NCBI GenBank assembly: GCA_019636675.1
Contig: JAHBXC010000001.1
Span: 806,001-870,000 of the forward strand
Source: Phycisphaeraceae bacterium
GTDB taxonomy: Bacteria > Planctomycetota > Phycisphaerae > Phycisphaerales > UBA1924
Direction of reading: 5' to 3'
DNA: 64,000 nt
The translations under genes and the position numbers were made by a program. Within the stretch, counting starts at the first letter, position 1. Every line of letters starts with the position of its first letter. The notes under the pieces were generated by a model. The model worked only from the letters and a program-made list of their open reading frames with translations, was not told the DNA's origin and made no database searches. Positions 1 through 8,192 of this stretch are shown in pieces.

Positions 1-809
1 TCACCCTCCCCGTGCCCGACGGCGTGGGCGGGCGGTTCTCCGTGCTCTCGCCCGTCGGTTTGTTCTCCGCCGCGATGACGGGCATCGACATCGACGCCCT
101 GCTCGACGGCGCCGCGGAGATGGACACGCGCTGCGCCGAATCCGAACTCGCCAAGAACCCCGCCGCCCTGCTCGCGACGCTGCTGGTTCGACTCGGGATG
201 GAGAAGGGCAAGGTCAATCACGTGATGATGCCCTACTCCAACCGGCTCTACCTGCTCGCCGACTGGTTCCGCCAGTTGTGGGCCGAGTCGCTGGGCAAGA
301 ACAAGACCCTCGACGCCAAGCCCACCGCCGCCGGATTCACGCCCATCAAGGCCCTGGGCACGACCGACCAGCACTCGCAGGTGCAGTTGTACCGCGAGGG
401 CCCCAACGACAAGGTGTTCTGTCTCGTCGAGGTCGCCGACTTCGGCAAGGACGACTTCGCGATCCCCACCGGGCTGGGCGTCGAAGCGACGAAGTACCTC
501 GAGGGCTCGACCTTCGCGACCCTGCTCAACGCCGAGAAGGTCGCCACCGAGTACGCGCTCGTCGAATCGCAGCGCCCGACGATGACGATCCGCTTCCCGC
601 GCATCGACGAGCGACACGTCGGCCAGTTCCTCGCCCTGTGGGAGGTCGCGACCTCGTACGCAGGGCTGATGCTCAACATCGACGCGTACGACCAGCCTGC
701 GGTCGAGACCGGCAAGGTCGCGACCTTCGGGCTGATGGGGCGCGCCGGCTACGAGGAGTGGAAGGCCAAGGTCGAGAAGAAACTCGGCAAGACCGAGTTC
801 GTGATCTGA
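1..809 (+). CDS. pgi: Glucose-6-phosphate isomerase, C-terminal part (5' end outside window)
   Basis: Interconverts glucose-6-phosphate and fructose-6-phosphate in cytoplasmic glycolysis. The reading frame is open to the left edge (codons begin at base 3), so the gene is truncated by the window; the GTG at 12 is internal. Visible family features are the GGRFSVLSPVGL segment near the beginning and the PGI signature TDQHSQVQLY around codon 120 of the visible part. The C-terminal helices end in KLGKTEFVI. About 268 codons are present, roughly half of a normal enzyme. It is convergent with the SDR gene, with only 10 bases between the stops. Identity is confident; nothing can be said about its start or promoter. 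Confidence 0.93.
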   Translation, partial: TLPVPDGVGGRFSVLSPVGLFSAAMTGIDIDALLDGAAEMDTRCAESELAKNPAALLATLLVRLGMEKGKVNHVMMPYSNRLYLLADWFRQLWAESLGKNKTLDAKPTAAGFTPIKALGTTDQHSQVQLYREGPNDKVFCLVEVADFGKDDFAIPTGLGVEATKYLEGSTFATLLNAEKVATEYALVESQRPTMTIRFPRIDERHVGQFLALWEVATSYAGLMLNIDAYDQPAVETGKVATFGLMGRAGYEEWKAKVEKKLGKTEFVI

Positions 810-819
810 CGCGCAGGGC

Positions 820-1527
820 TCACGCGTTGCCGTAGACGGGCACGACGCCGCCCCGGGTCACCGTGTTCTCGACCGACGCGAGCCAGACGATGGTGCGGGC
901 CACGTCGTCGACCTTCGGCCAGGACGCGTGATCGGCGTCGGGCATCGCGAGCCGGTTCGCGACCGTGTCCATGACGCTCGGCGCGACCGCGTTGACGAGG
1001 ATCCCGTCCTTCGCGACCTCTTCCGCCAGCGCGCACGTCAGCCCGACGACGCCCGCCTTGCTCGCGGTGTACGCCGTCATGTTCGCGCCCAGTCGCGGCT
1101 CGAGCGCCGGCCTGGCCGCGACATTCACGACCCGCCCCCCGGCGCCCGACGCGCGCATCGCCTTCACCGCCTCGCGGCAGCACAGGTAGCAGCTGATCAG
1201 GTTCATCCCGATCTGCCCGCGCAGCGTCGCGCCCGTCGTCTGCTCGATGGGGCTCCACGCGAAGCCGCCCGCGATGTGCACGCTGGCGAAAACACCGGGG
1301 ATTCCAGCAAAGAACCGCCCGACGACGCCCTCGTCGCTCAGGTCTCCGACGACTTGGGCACGCACCCTCGCGTGGTCGCGCAGCGCGAATCGCGACAGCT
1401 CCCGCTCGTCGAACGCCGGCACGTGACATTCCGCGCCGCGTTCGACGAGCATCGCGACGACCGCAGCGCCGAGCGCCCCGGCGCCCCCGGTGACGACGAC
1501 TTGCTTTCCGGCGAACAGGTCCTGCAT
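820..1527 (-). CDS. SDR-family NAD(P)-dependent oxidoreductase
   Basis: A Rossmann-fold short-chain dehydrogenase/reductase of 235 residues; the substrate is unknown. The N-terminal cofactor motif is TGGAGALG and the active-site pair is YTASK. The ATG at 1527 is preferred over a longer frame to 1578 because AAGGAGG lies 8 bases upstream and the Rossmann strand begins directly after it. At the position where classical SDRs carry the catalytic serine (three residues after the Asn of NVxS) this protein reads NVAARPALEP, so the Ser appears to be Ala/Arg. Tyr and Lys are retained. It may therefore be a divergent reductase. It stands alone between pgi and the flagellin terminator. Confidence 0.8.
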   Translation of the reverse strand: MQDLFAGKQVVVTGGAGALGAAVVAMLVERGAECHVPAFDERELSRFALRDHARVRAQVVGDLSDEGVVGRFFAGIPGVFASVHIAGGFAWSPIEQTTGATLRGQIGMNLISCYLCCREAVKAMRASGAGGRVVNVAARPALEPRLGANMTAYTASKAGVVGLTCALAEEVAKDGILVNAVAPSVMDTVANRLAMPDADHASWPKVDDVARTIVWLASVENTVTRGGVVPVYGNA

Positions 1528-1576
1528 CGCGGGCCTCCTTCGGTTGGTCCGCTGCACGATAGCGGGCGCGCGGGGC

Positions 1577-1609
1577 AAAAAGAAAAGCCCCGGTCCAGAG
1601 GACCGGGGC
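1577..1609 (-). terminator. Intrinsic terminator of flagellin 1
   Basis: On the minus strand a perfect 10-bp stem (GCCCCGGTCC / GGACCGGGGC) with a 3-base loop is followed by TTTTCTTTTT. It lies about 40 bases after the flagellin stop at 1651, so it should end that transcript before the SDR gene. Confidence 0.9.
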
Positions 1610-1650
1610 GTGGGGTCAGGTCAGTTCAGGCGTTCTGAAGCGAACTCGGT

Positions 1651-3165
1651 TTAGCCGAGCAGCGACAGGGCGCTCTGGGGCTGAGCGTTCGCGATCGACA
1701 GGACCTGCGTCGCGGACGACACGAGGATCTGCGAGCGGGTCAGCTCGGCGGTCTGGGCCGCGAAGTCCGTGTCGCGGATGACCGACTCGGCGGCCTGGGT
1801 GTTCTCGAGCGAGACGCCCAGCGAACGGATGGTCGCGCCGACGGTGTTCTTCTGGAACGCGCCCAGACGACCGCGGAGCGAGGAGATCTCGCCGATCGCG
1901 TTGCTGACGACGCGCTGCGCCTTGGTCAGGTCGCCGTCGACCATGTTGAGCTCGGCGCCGGCGCCGAGGTCCGACAGCTTGAACACGGTGCTGCCGTCGT
2001 CGTAGCGACCGACCTCGCGGGCGGCCACGTTGGAGATGCCGATCGAGACCTTGTTGCCGATGTTGACCTCGCCGGCGAGCTGGAAGTCAGCGCCGCCGCC
2101 GGTGATCGTGAACGCCTGGACGTTCGCCAGGTTCTGCGACGCGGTCGTCGACAGCTCGATCTCGACGTCGAGGAAGTCGGTGTTGATGCGGGCCGTCTTG
2201 CCGACCGTCGTGGCGTTGATGCCGTTGATGGTCGCGCCGAGGTCCTGGCCGTAGTCGGTGATGCGGTTGGCGGCGGTGGCGAAGGTGGTGGCCGAACCGA
2301 CGTTGGCGGCGTTGTTGTTCGCGGCCTCGTAGGTGAACACGCCGTCGCCGGCGGCGCCGCCGTCGTCGAGCACGCGGACGGACACCAGCTCGCTGGAGCC
2401 GAACTCGGTGCTGGCGAGGCGGATCGCGGTGCCGGACACGGTGGCCTGGACGCCGGTCACGTCGGTGAAGGTGTTGATGGTGTCGGCGATGTCATCGAGC
2501 GAGGTGCCCGACGAGAACGACAGCTCGCGAGAGCCCTGCGAGCCGCCGATCTCGATGACGAAGCGCGAGGACGCGTCGGCGAGGTCGATGCTGCCGCCGC
2601 CGAAGGACAGCGCGAGGGCGCCGACCTGGGCGGACTGGGTCACCTGCACGTTGACGTCGCGGGTGCCCTGGTAGGTCAGCTTGGCGCCGTTGACCTTGTA
2701 GTTCGCGACGTCGGCGTCGACGCCGTTGACGGTGTAGTCGAAGTTGCCGTTCAGGAGCTTGATGCCCTGGAACGAGGTCGCGGCGGCGACGCGGTCGATG
2801 GTCTGCAGGATCGAGTCGACCTGCAGCTGGTTGGCCTGCTTCTCAGCGGCCGAGAGGCCGGCGGTGTTCGCGGTCTGGGTGACGAGGCCCTGGAGCTCGG
2901 TCAGAAGACCGGAGATTTCCTGGAGACCACCCTCGGCGATGTTGGCGACCTGGTCGGCGCGCTCGGCGTTGTTGATCGCCTGGCCGGTGCCGCGCGCCTC
3001 GGCGCGAAGGGCTTCCGACGCGATCAGACCCGAGGGGTCGTCCTTACCACGGTTGACGCGGAGACCGGTGCTCAACCGCTCGAGAGAGGTCGTGAGCGAG
3101 CGGTTGTTGTTGCCCAGCACGCGCTGAGCGATAAGAGACTGAACGTTCGTGTTGATGCGTGACAT
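1651..3165 (-). CDS. fliC: Flagellin (paralog 1)
   Basis: Structural subunit of the flagellar filament, 504 residues, exported through the flagellar type III system. The N-terminal D0/D1 coiled coil begins MSRINTNVQSLIAQR. The central part carries a Flagellin_IN-type repeat (SRELSFSSGTSLDD, then VTGVQATVSG). The C-terminal D0 helix ends VLSIANAQPQSALSLLG. The start at 3165 fits the flagellin N terminus exactly and has GGAGG 8 bases upstream; the open frame continues further upstream but without flagellin-like sequence. It is closely related to paralog 2 and shares most of both conserved ends with it. Downstream is a strong terminator, so it is probably monocistronic. The leader carries CACGGAGGAT, the same string seen before flagellin 3 and, in part, flgI. 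Confidence 0.97.
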   Translation of the reverse strand: MSRINTNVQSLIAQRVLGNNNRSLTTSLERLSTGLRVNRGKDDPSGLIASEALRAEARGTGQAINNAERADQVANIAEGGLQEISGLLTELQGLVTQTANTAGLSAAEKQANQLQVDSILQTIDRVAAATSFQGIKLLNGNFDYTVNGVDADVANYKVNGAKLTYQGTRDVNVQVTQSAQVGALALSFGGGSIDLADASSRFVIEIGGSQGSRELSFSSGTSLDDIADTINTFTDVTGVQATVSGTAIRLASTEFGSSELVSVRVLDDGGAAGDGVFTYEAANNNAANVGSATTFATAANRITDYGQDLGATINGINATTVGKTARINTDFLDVEIELSTTASQNLANVQAFTITGGGADFQLAGEVNIGNKVSIGISNVAAREVGRYDDGSTVFKLSDLGAGAELNMVDGDLTKAQRVVSNAIGEISSLRGRLGAFQKNTVGATIRSLGVSLENTQAAESVIRDTDFAAQTAELTRSQILVSSATQVLSIANAQPQSALSLLG

Positions 3166-3595
3166 ACCAGCGAATCCTCCGTGAAGCGTGCTTCCCTCAG
3201 CGAGGGGGCCTTCCTGCGTGACGCCTTCCGAGCCGCTACGCCGCGGCGACGGGCGAGCCGGCCGCCAATCCAGGCGACCAACGGCTCGGAGGGGCGCAAC
3301 CGCCCCGACGCCATGCCCCGATGTCCATCCCGGGGCCAGCGGAGCGGATCGGCGACTCTCGGGGGGCGTTTCAGTGCGCGACCCCTCGCGGCCAGCGAAC
3401 CGCGCCGGCGCGCCGTCACGACCGCGCGAGCCGGCACAACCGTCACAGACGGAACACCGAGAACCGGGCGTCCGAGAACGCGCGCCGGAGGACGAGCGCG
3501 CGCGATAACGCCGGCGTGCGGTCCTCCGCACGCCGGCGTCGGGTCAGAAATGGGAGAGTCTGAACTCGTTCAGACCAGCGCCTCAGCCGTCGGGG
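3166..3595. other. Intergenic region between flagellins 1 and 2
   Basis: 430 bases without a credible gene. On the minus strand it holds the leader of flagellin 1 (Shine-Dalgarno GGAGG near 3173) and the 3' region of flagellin 2. A sigma-28 or sigma-54 promoter matching consensus was looked for and not found. The only strong structure is the hairpin at 3508-3539. Confidence 0.6.
3508..3539 (-). terminator. Long GC hairpin downstream of flagellin 2
   Basis: A perfect 14-bp stem (ACGCCGGCGTGCGG / CCGCACGCCGGCGT) with a 4-base loop, about 60 bases beyond the stop of flagellin 2. No T-tract follows on the minus strand, so it may act as a transcript-stabilising 3' hairpin or a weak terminator rather than a classical one. 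Confidence 0.55.
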
Positions 3596-5125
3596 TTAGC
3601 CGAGCAGCTGCAGCGCGTTCTGGGGCTGGGAATTGGCGATCGACAGGACCTGCGTCGCCGACTGCGTGAGGATCTGGCTCCTCGTCAGCGCGCTGGTCTC
3701 GGCGGCGAAGTCCGCGTCGCGGATGACCGACTCGGCCGCCAGCGTGTTCTCGAGCGAGACGCCCAGCGAGCGGATCGTCGCGCCGACGGTGTTCTTCTGG
3801 AACGCGCCCAGACGACCGCGGAGCTCGCTCACCTGCTTGATCGAGGCCGACACGACGCGCTGCGCCTTGGTCAGGTCGCCGTCGACCATGTTCAGCTCGC
3901 GACCGGCGCCGAGGTTGGCGAGGTAGAAGTCGTTCCCGTCGGAGTCCTGGTAGCGACCGAGCTCGCGGCTCGCGACGTTCGCGATGCCGATGGAGACCTT
4001 GTTGCCGATGTTCACGATGCCGGCGAGCTGGAAGTCAGCGCCGCCGCCCGTGATCGTGAACGCGTCGATGTTGCCGAGCTGCTGCGACGCGACGGTCGTC
4101 AGCTCGAGCTCGACGTCGAGGAAGTCGGTGTTGATGCGAGCGACCTTGCCGCTCGTGGTCGCGTTGATGCCGTTGATCGTCGCGCCGAGGTTCTGCCCGT
4201 AGTCGAGCACGCGGTTGGAGGCGGCGACGAAGCTCGTCGCGCCGCCGGTGTTCGCGGTGTTGTTGTCCTGATCGAGCAGGCGGTAGACGCCGCCGCCGAG
4301 CGCGCCGCCGTCGTCGACCACGCGGACGCCGACGAACTCGTTGGCGCCGAACGCCACGCTGTCGAGGCGCACGCCGTCGCCGGAGACCGTCGCGGAAACG
4401 CCCGTCACATCGCGGAAGGTGTTGACCGTGTCCGCGAAGTCGGCGAGCGAGGTGCCCGACGAGAAGGACAGCTCGCGAGAGCCCTCGACGCCGCCGATCT
4501 CGATGACGAAGCGCTCGGTGGGCGCGTCGGCGACGCCGCCCAGGTCGAGGTTCGCGCCGCCGAAGGAGAGGAACAGCGAGCCGACCTGCGCCGACTGCGT
4601 GACCTGCACCACCACGTCGCGGCTGCCCTGATAGGTCAGCTTCGCGCCGTTGACGGCGTACGCGGCGATGTCGGAGTCCACGCCGTCGACGGTGTAGTCG
4701 AAGTTGCCGTTGAGGAGCTTGATGCCCTGGAACGAGGTCGCCGCCGCGACGCGGTCGATCGTCTGGAGGATCGAGTCGATCTGCAGCTGGTTCGCCTGCT
4801 TCTCGGCGCTCGAGACGCCTCCGTCGTTGGCGGCCTGGGTGACCAGCGCCTGCACCTCGGTCAGCAGGCCCGCGATCTCCTGCAGGCCGCCCTCGGCGAT
4901 GTTCGCGACCTGGTCGGCGCGCTCCGCGTTGTCGATCGCCTGGCCGGTGCCGGCGGCCTCGGCGCGCAGGTTCTCCGACGCGATCAGGCCCGCCGGGTCG
5001 TCCTTGCCGCGGGTGATCCGCAGCCCGGTGCTCAGGCGCTCGAGGGTTTGCGACAGCGCCTGGTTGTTGATGCCGAGGTTTCGCTGCGCGATCAGGGACT
5101 GGACGTTCGTGTTGATGCGGCTCAT
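3596..5125 (-). CDS. fliC: Flagellin (paralog 2)
   Basis: Second filament subunit, 509 residues, beginning MSRINTNVQSLIAQRNLG and ending VLSIANSQPQNALQLLG. It has the same domain plan as paralog 1: N-terminal coiled coil (about 1-140), variable region with a Flagellin_IN motif (SRELSFSSGTSLAD), and a C-terminal coiled coil. The conserved ends are nearly the same as paralog 1 while the middle has diverged, as expected after a tandem duplication. The start at 5125 has GGAG about 8 bases upstream. That Shine-Dalgarno is partly inside a small hairpin (5132-5144). Paralog choice could change filament antigenicity or stiffness; that is inference. Confidence 0.97.
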   Translation of the reverse strand: MSRINTNVQSLIAQRNLGINNQALSQTLERLSTGLRITRGKDDPAGLIASENLRAEAAGTGQAIDNAERADQVANIAEGGLQEIAGLLTEVQALVTQAANDGGVSSAEKQANQLQIDSILQTIDRVAAATSFQGIKLLNGNFDYTVDGVDSDIAAYAVNGAKLTYQGSRDVVVQVTQSAQVGSLFLSFGGANLDLGGVADAPTERFVIEIGGVEGSRELSFSSGTSLADFADTVNTFRDVTGVSATVSGDGVRLDSVAFGANEFVGVRVVDDGGALGGGVYRLLDQDNNTANTGGATSFVAASNRVLDYGQNLGATINGINATTSGKVARINTDFLDVELELTTVASQQLGNIDAFTITGGGADFQLAGIVNIGNKVSIGIANVASRELGRYQDSDGNDFYLANLGAGRELNMVDGDLTKAQRVVSASIKQVSELRGRLGAFQKNTVGATIRSLGVSLENTLAAESVIRDADFAAETSALTRSQILTQSATQVLSIANSQPQNALQLLG

Positions 5126-5131
5126 GTGAGC

Positions 5132-5144
5132 GTCTCCGCGAGAC
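5132..5144 (-). promoter_or_regulatory. Start-proximal hairpin covering the Shine-Dalgarno of flagellin 2
   Basis: On the mRNA the sequence GUCUC-GCG-GAGAC forms a 5-bp stem with a 3-base loop, ending 6 bases before the AUG. The GGAG ribosome-binding site spans the loop and 3' stem arm. It could limit translation or be a CsrA contact, but it is less canonical than the flagellin 3 hairpin. Confidence 0.45.
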
Positions 5145-5356
5145 TGACCCGGAGCGATAGCGCGAGACGCGCACTCCGCGCGTCCCTTCGCACCGCGTGC
5201 TCGGGGTACCTTCCTTGGACTGTCTCTTGACGCCGCGACTCTCCCGCGACGCTGACCCTGGCACGTTGCCCGGGCGTCCACGGCTATCGGTCCAGAAAAA
5301 GTGGCGGATAAGTCGCTTCCGAGATTTTCTTGGACTTCGCCCCGTCCAGACCCACC

Positions 5357-5398
5357 CAAAAACAGAAAAACCCCAGGGACCGGTCAAGTCCGAGGGGC
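5357..5398 (-). terminator. Intrinsic terminator of flagellin 3
   Basis: On the minus strand CCCC..GGAC / GTCC..GGGG form an imperfect stem, followed by TTTTTCTGTTTTT. It starts about 45 bases after the stop at 5445. Confidence 0.75.
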
Positions 5399-5444
5399 TC
5401 TCAGAGAGGGATGGTGGCTTGTCGGGCGGTCCCCGAAGCGGGGA

Positions 5445-6989
5445 TCAGCCCAGGAGTGTCAGGACGTTCTGGATGCTGGCGTTCGCCGTCGCGAGCACCG
5501 TGGTGCCGGCCTGCGTGAGGACCTGAGCCCTGGTCAGCTCGCTGGTCTCCCTCGCGAAGTCCGCGTCGCGGATGTTCGACGACGCCGCCGTCACATTCTC
5601 CAGCGTCGCCCCGAGGGAGCGGACGTTGGTCTGGAGGATGTTCCGCTCGAAGGCGCCGAGCCGGCCTCGCAGCACCGCGACCTCGTCGATCGCAGACTCG
5701 AGAACCTTGGACGCGGCGATGAAGTTGCTCGTGAGCAGGTCGTTCGTGCCGCCCGACTTGAGCGTGTTGAGGAACTGCAGCTCGATGCTGTCGTCGGGGA
5801 GCGTCACGAGCGTGCCTCCCAGTCGCGAGTCGGCGAGAGACTGGATGCCGATGTTGCTCTGGAGACTGCTCTTCACCTGCGGCCCGAGCTGGTAGAGCGC
5901 GCCGCCGCCGGTGATGGTGAAGACGGTGGGCGTTCCCGGGACCGTCTGCGCGAAGTCCTGCGTGAGGAAGAGCTCAAGGTCCAGCGCCCTGGTTCGGACG
6001 CTGACGGTGAGCCCGTCGCCCGACGCGACCGCGCCGTTGACGATCGCTGTCACGTCGCGCCCGACGTCGCGCTGCGCGTCGATGAGCGTCGCCGTGGTCC
6101 AGTCAAGGGGCTCAGGATCGGTCTCGGCCTGCCGGACGGTCGAGAAGAACGCGCCGGCGTTGCCCAATCGCTGCACCGAGACGAAAGCGGACTTGCCGAA
6201 GTTGGTGGAGTAGAAGCGCAGGCCCGAGGTGGCGTCGCCGGGGGTGACGAACTCGGCGCGGATGCCGGTGTTGTCGGAGACGCCGTTGATGCCGTCGAGG
6301 ATGGCGTTGAGCGTGACGCCCGACGCGAACTCGAGGACCTGGACGCCCTCGGGGCCGGCGATCTCGAGCGAGACGTTGTCGGGGATCGTTCCCCCTGCCG
6401 GCGTGATGCCCGGCAGCAGGGAGGTGGACATATAGAGACTGGCCTGCTGGGCGGAGTTGATGACCTGGACGTCGATGGGGATGACGTCGCGGGTGCCGAA
6501 GCTGACGGCGTTGATCTTGGAGAAGCTGATCGCGTTCCCGTCGATGCCGCTGGTGAGATAGCTGAGCGAGCCGTCGAGGAGCTTGAGCCCGGCGAAGGAG
6601 GTGCTGTTGGCGATGCGCGTGATGGACTCGATGGCCGAGTCGATCTGCAGCTGGTTCGCTTCCTTCTCTTCCTTCGAGATGGCGCCCGAGTTGGCCGCCT
6701 CGACGACGAGGGCCTTGATGGAGTTGAGCAGGTCGGAGACCTCGGCGAGCGCGCCCTCGGCCGTCGCGATGACGCCGCTTGCTCGCTCGGAGTTCTTGAT
6801 GCCCTGGTCGATGCCGGCGATCTCGGTGCGCAGTCGCTCCGAGACGATGAGGCCGGCCGGGTCGTCGGCGCCGCGGTTGAGGCGCAGACCGGTGGAGAGG
6901 CGTTGCAGTCGGACCTGGAGATCGGTCTGAGACCGCTGCAGGTTCCGCTGGGCGATGAGACTCGAGATGTTTGTCTGTATACGGGCCAT
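5445..6989 (-). CDS. fliC: Flagellin (paralog 3, diverged)
   Basis: Third flagellin, 514 residues, beginning MARIQTNISSLIAQRNLQRS and ending NVLTLLG. The LSTGLRLNRGADDPAGLI segment is typical of the D1 domain. The C-terminal block TSELTRAQVLTQAGTTVLA is conserved. It is clearly more distant from paralogs 1 and 2 than they are from each other, especially in the centre. It is the gene nearest csrA. The start at 6989 is supported by GGAGG directly upstream, which sits in the loop of a perfect 6-bp hairpin (6991-7008), so its translation is a likely CsrA target. It could be a minor or hook-proximal filament subunit (inference). Confidence 0.95.
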   Translation of the reverse strand: MARIQTNISSLIAQRNLQRSQTDLQVRLQRLSTGLRLNRGADDPAGLIVSERLRTEIAGIDQGIKNSERASGVIATAEGALAEVSDLLNSIKALVVEAANSGAISKEEKEANQLQIDSAIESITRIANSTSFAGLKLLDGSLSYLTSGIDGNAISFSKINAVSFGTRDVIPIDVQVINSAQQASLYMSTSLLPGITPAGGTIPDNVSLEIAGPEGVQVLEFASGVTLNAILDGINGVSDNTGIRAEFVTPGDATSGLRFYSTNFGKSAFVSVQRLGNAGAFFSTVRQAETDPEPLDWTTATLIDAQRDVGRDVTAIVNGAVASGDGLTVSVRTRALDLELFLTQDFAQTVPGTPTVFTITGGGALYQLGPQVKSSLQSNIGIQSLADSRLGGTLVTLPDDSIELQFLNTLKSGGTNDLLTSNFIAASKVLESAIDEVAVLRGRLGAFERNILQTNVRSLGATLENVTAASSNIRDADFARETSELTRAQVLTQAGTTVLATANASIQNVLTLLG

Positions 6990-6990
6990 G

Positions 6991-7008
6991 GCAATCCTCC
7001 GTGATTGC
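6991..7008 (-). promoter_or_regulatory. Probable CsrA-binding hairpin in the flagellin 3 leader
   Basis: The mRNA reads GCAAUC-ACGGAG-GAUUGC: a perfect 6-bp stem with a hexaloop containing GGA, one base before the AUG. GGA in a hairpin loop that is also the Shine-Dalgarno is the textbook CsrA site. The csrA and fliW genes lie immediately upstream. Binding itself is inference. Confidence 0.7.
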
Positions 7009-7060
7009 GTCGGGCTTGCCCGTGGGGATCAACCCCCGCGTCGGGCTGCGTCCCCAAGCG

Positions 7061-7441
7061 TCAGGCGGTTCGCAACTCGTGCGACTGCGGTGCGGATGTA
7101 CCGGCCGATCCCTGCGCTCCTCGCGCAGCGTCGGCCCCGCTCTGGTTGGTCGAGATGTTCGTCAGCGTCTTGCCCCCTGCGAGGGCTCCGACGCCTGTGC
7201 GCGGGCCCCGCTGGGGGCCGGCGGAAATCTGGTTCAGCGCGCTCAGCTCGCCCCCGGTCAGCCCGGCGGCTCGCTCGTTCTCGGTCCGGATCGCCTCGTA
7301 CACCTCTTTGCGGTGCACCGCGATCTTCGCCGGGGCGCTGATGCCCAGACGGACCTTGTCGCCGCGGATATCCACGACCGTGATCTCGATCTCGTCGCCG
7401 ATCATGATCGTTTCGTCGCGCTGCCTTGAAAGGACCAGCAT
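7061..7441 (-). CDS. csrA: Carbon storage regulator CsrA with C-terminal extension
   Basis: RNA-binding translational regulator that binds GGA motifs, often over ribosome-binding sites. The first 60 or so residues are a complete Csr[17 protein letters not shown], then the [10 protein letters not shown] segment and [13 protein letters not shown]. The usual protein ends near 60-75 residues, whereas this frame continues to 126 with a Gly/Ala/Ser/Thr-rich tail of no recognised domain. The ATG at 7441 is preferred to the adjacent GTG at 7444 because AAGGAG is well spaced. Together with fliW and the flagellins it makes the partner-switch in which FliW, when not bound by flagellin, restrains CsrA. 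Its own leader has a CCTCT-CC-AGAGG hairpin just before the Shine-Dalgarno. Confidence 0.95.
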   Translation of the reverse strand: MLVLSRQRDETIMIGDEIEITVVDIRGDKVRLGISAPAKIAVHRKEVYEAIRTENERAAGLTGGELSALNQISAGPQRGPRTGVGALAGGKTLTNISTNQSGADAARGAQGSAGTSAPQSHELRTA

Positions 7442-7585
7442 CACTCGGCTCCTTCCTCTGGAGAGGACGCGCGCAACCCGCGCGGTCCTCCCGTCGCCCC
7501 GTCATCCGTGACGGCGGCGTCCTTCGTCGTTCTGGAACCGACCCGGCGCGTCGGGCGCGGGGCCTCCTCGATCCCGATCCTCAGC

Positions 7586-8032
7586 TCACGCCGACACGGC
7601 GCGCTGGGGCTGCTGGATGGTCATGATGTGATGACGCGTGGTCCAGCGACGGTCCGCGAGCACCAGCTGCTCGCCGTGACGAAGGAGCGTGTTCACCACG
7701 AGCGGACCCTGAAGGTTCGCCGTGAGCGTGTCGTTCACCTTGTTCACGATCACGAAGACCTGCGCGTCGTCGAGCGACTCCAGGCGCAGGTCCTCCATCT
7801 GCTCGGGGCGGATCGGCGCCGAGTAGTCGGGGAAGAACAGGCCCGGGTCCGTGATCACGAACGCCAGACTCGGCTCCTCGAGACTCTGCAGCCAGAAAAA
7901 CGCCGCGTCGTCGCTGGGCTGCAGCAGGCAGTACCTGGTGTACGCCGAGAAGCCCAGCAATCCCTTTGGAAAGGTGATGATGCGGTCGTCATCGATCTCC
8001 ACGATCCCGAAACGCGTCGTTCGCACCTGCAT
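7586..8032 (-). CDS. fliW: Flagellar assembly factor FliW
   Basis: 148-residue protein that binds either flagellin or CsrA. When flagellin accumulates in the cytoplasm it occupies FliW, freeing CsrA to repress flagellin translation (known for Bacillus and Campylobacter). Recognised from the start MQVRTTRFGIVEID, the ITFPKGLLGF motif, the FFWLQSLEEPSLAFVITDP strand pair and the VNKVNDTLTANLQGPLVVN segment. GGAG is about 8 bases before the ATG at 8032. It lies between flgL and csrA, the usual neighbourhood, separated from csrA by 144 bases. Confidence 0.95.
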   Translation of the reverse strand: MQVRTTRFGIVEIDDDRIITFPKGLLGFSAYTRYCLLQPSDDAAFFWLQSLEEPSLAFVITDPGLFFPDYSAPIRPEQMEDLRLESLDDAQVFVIVNKVNDTLTANLQGPLVVNTLLRHGEQLVLADRRWTTRHHIMTIQQPQRAVSA

Positions 8033-8192
8033 TGCGGCGCTCCGCAGTCGGCCCTCGTCCGTGTGTGCCCCCGTCGCGACTCCCGCGACGGGCGACCTCC
8101 GTGTCCTGCCCCGCCGAGGCCGTCACGGCGGGGTGCACCCCCCCGAGACGAACCCGAGGGGAAAAGAATCCGTTCAAACCGACCCGAGGGCG

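Larger units (their letters stand above)
5126..5444. other. Intergenic region between flagellins 2 and 3
   Basis: 319 bases. It contains the leader of flagellin 2 with a start-proximal hairpin and, at 5357-5398, the terminator of flagellin 3. No consensus flagellar promoter was found. Single fragments such as CCGATAG on the minus strand near 5284-5290 lack a matching upstream TAAA. Confidence 0.55.

Noticed and set aside
5265..5276. TGGCACGTTGC as a sigma-54 promoter
   Set aside because: The GG-to-GC spacing is too short and it faces away from the flagellin genes.
5284..5290. CCGATAG on the minus strand as a sigma-28 -10 for flagellin 2
   Set aside because: No TAAA at the required spacing; a chance match cannot be excluded.
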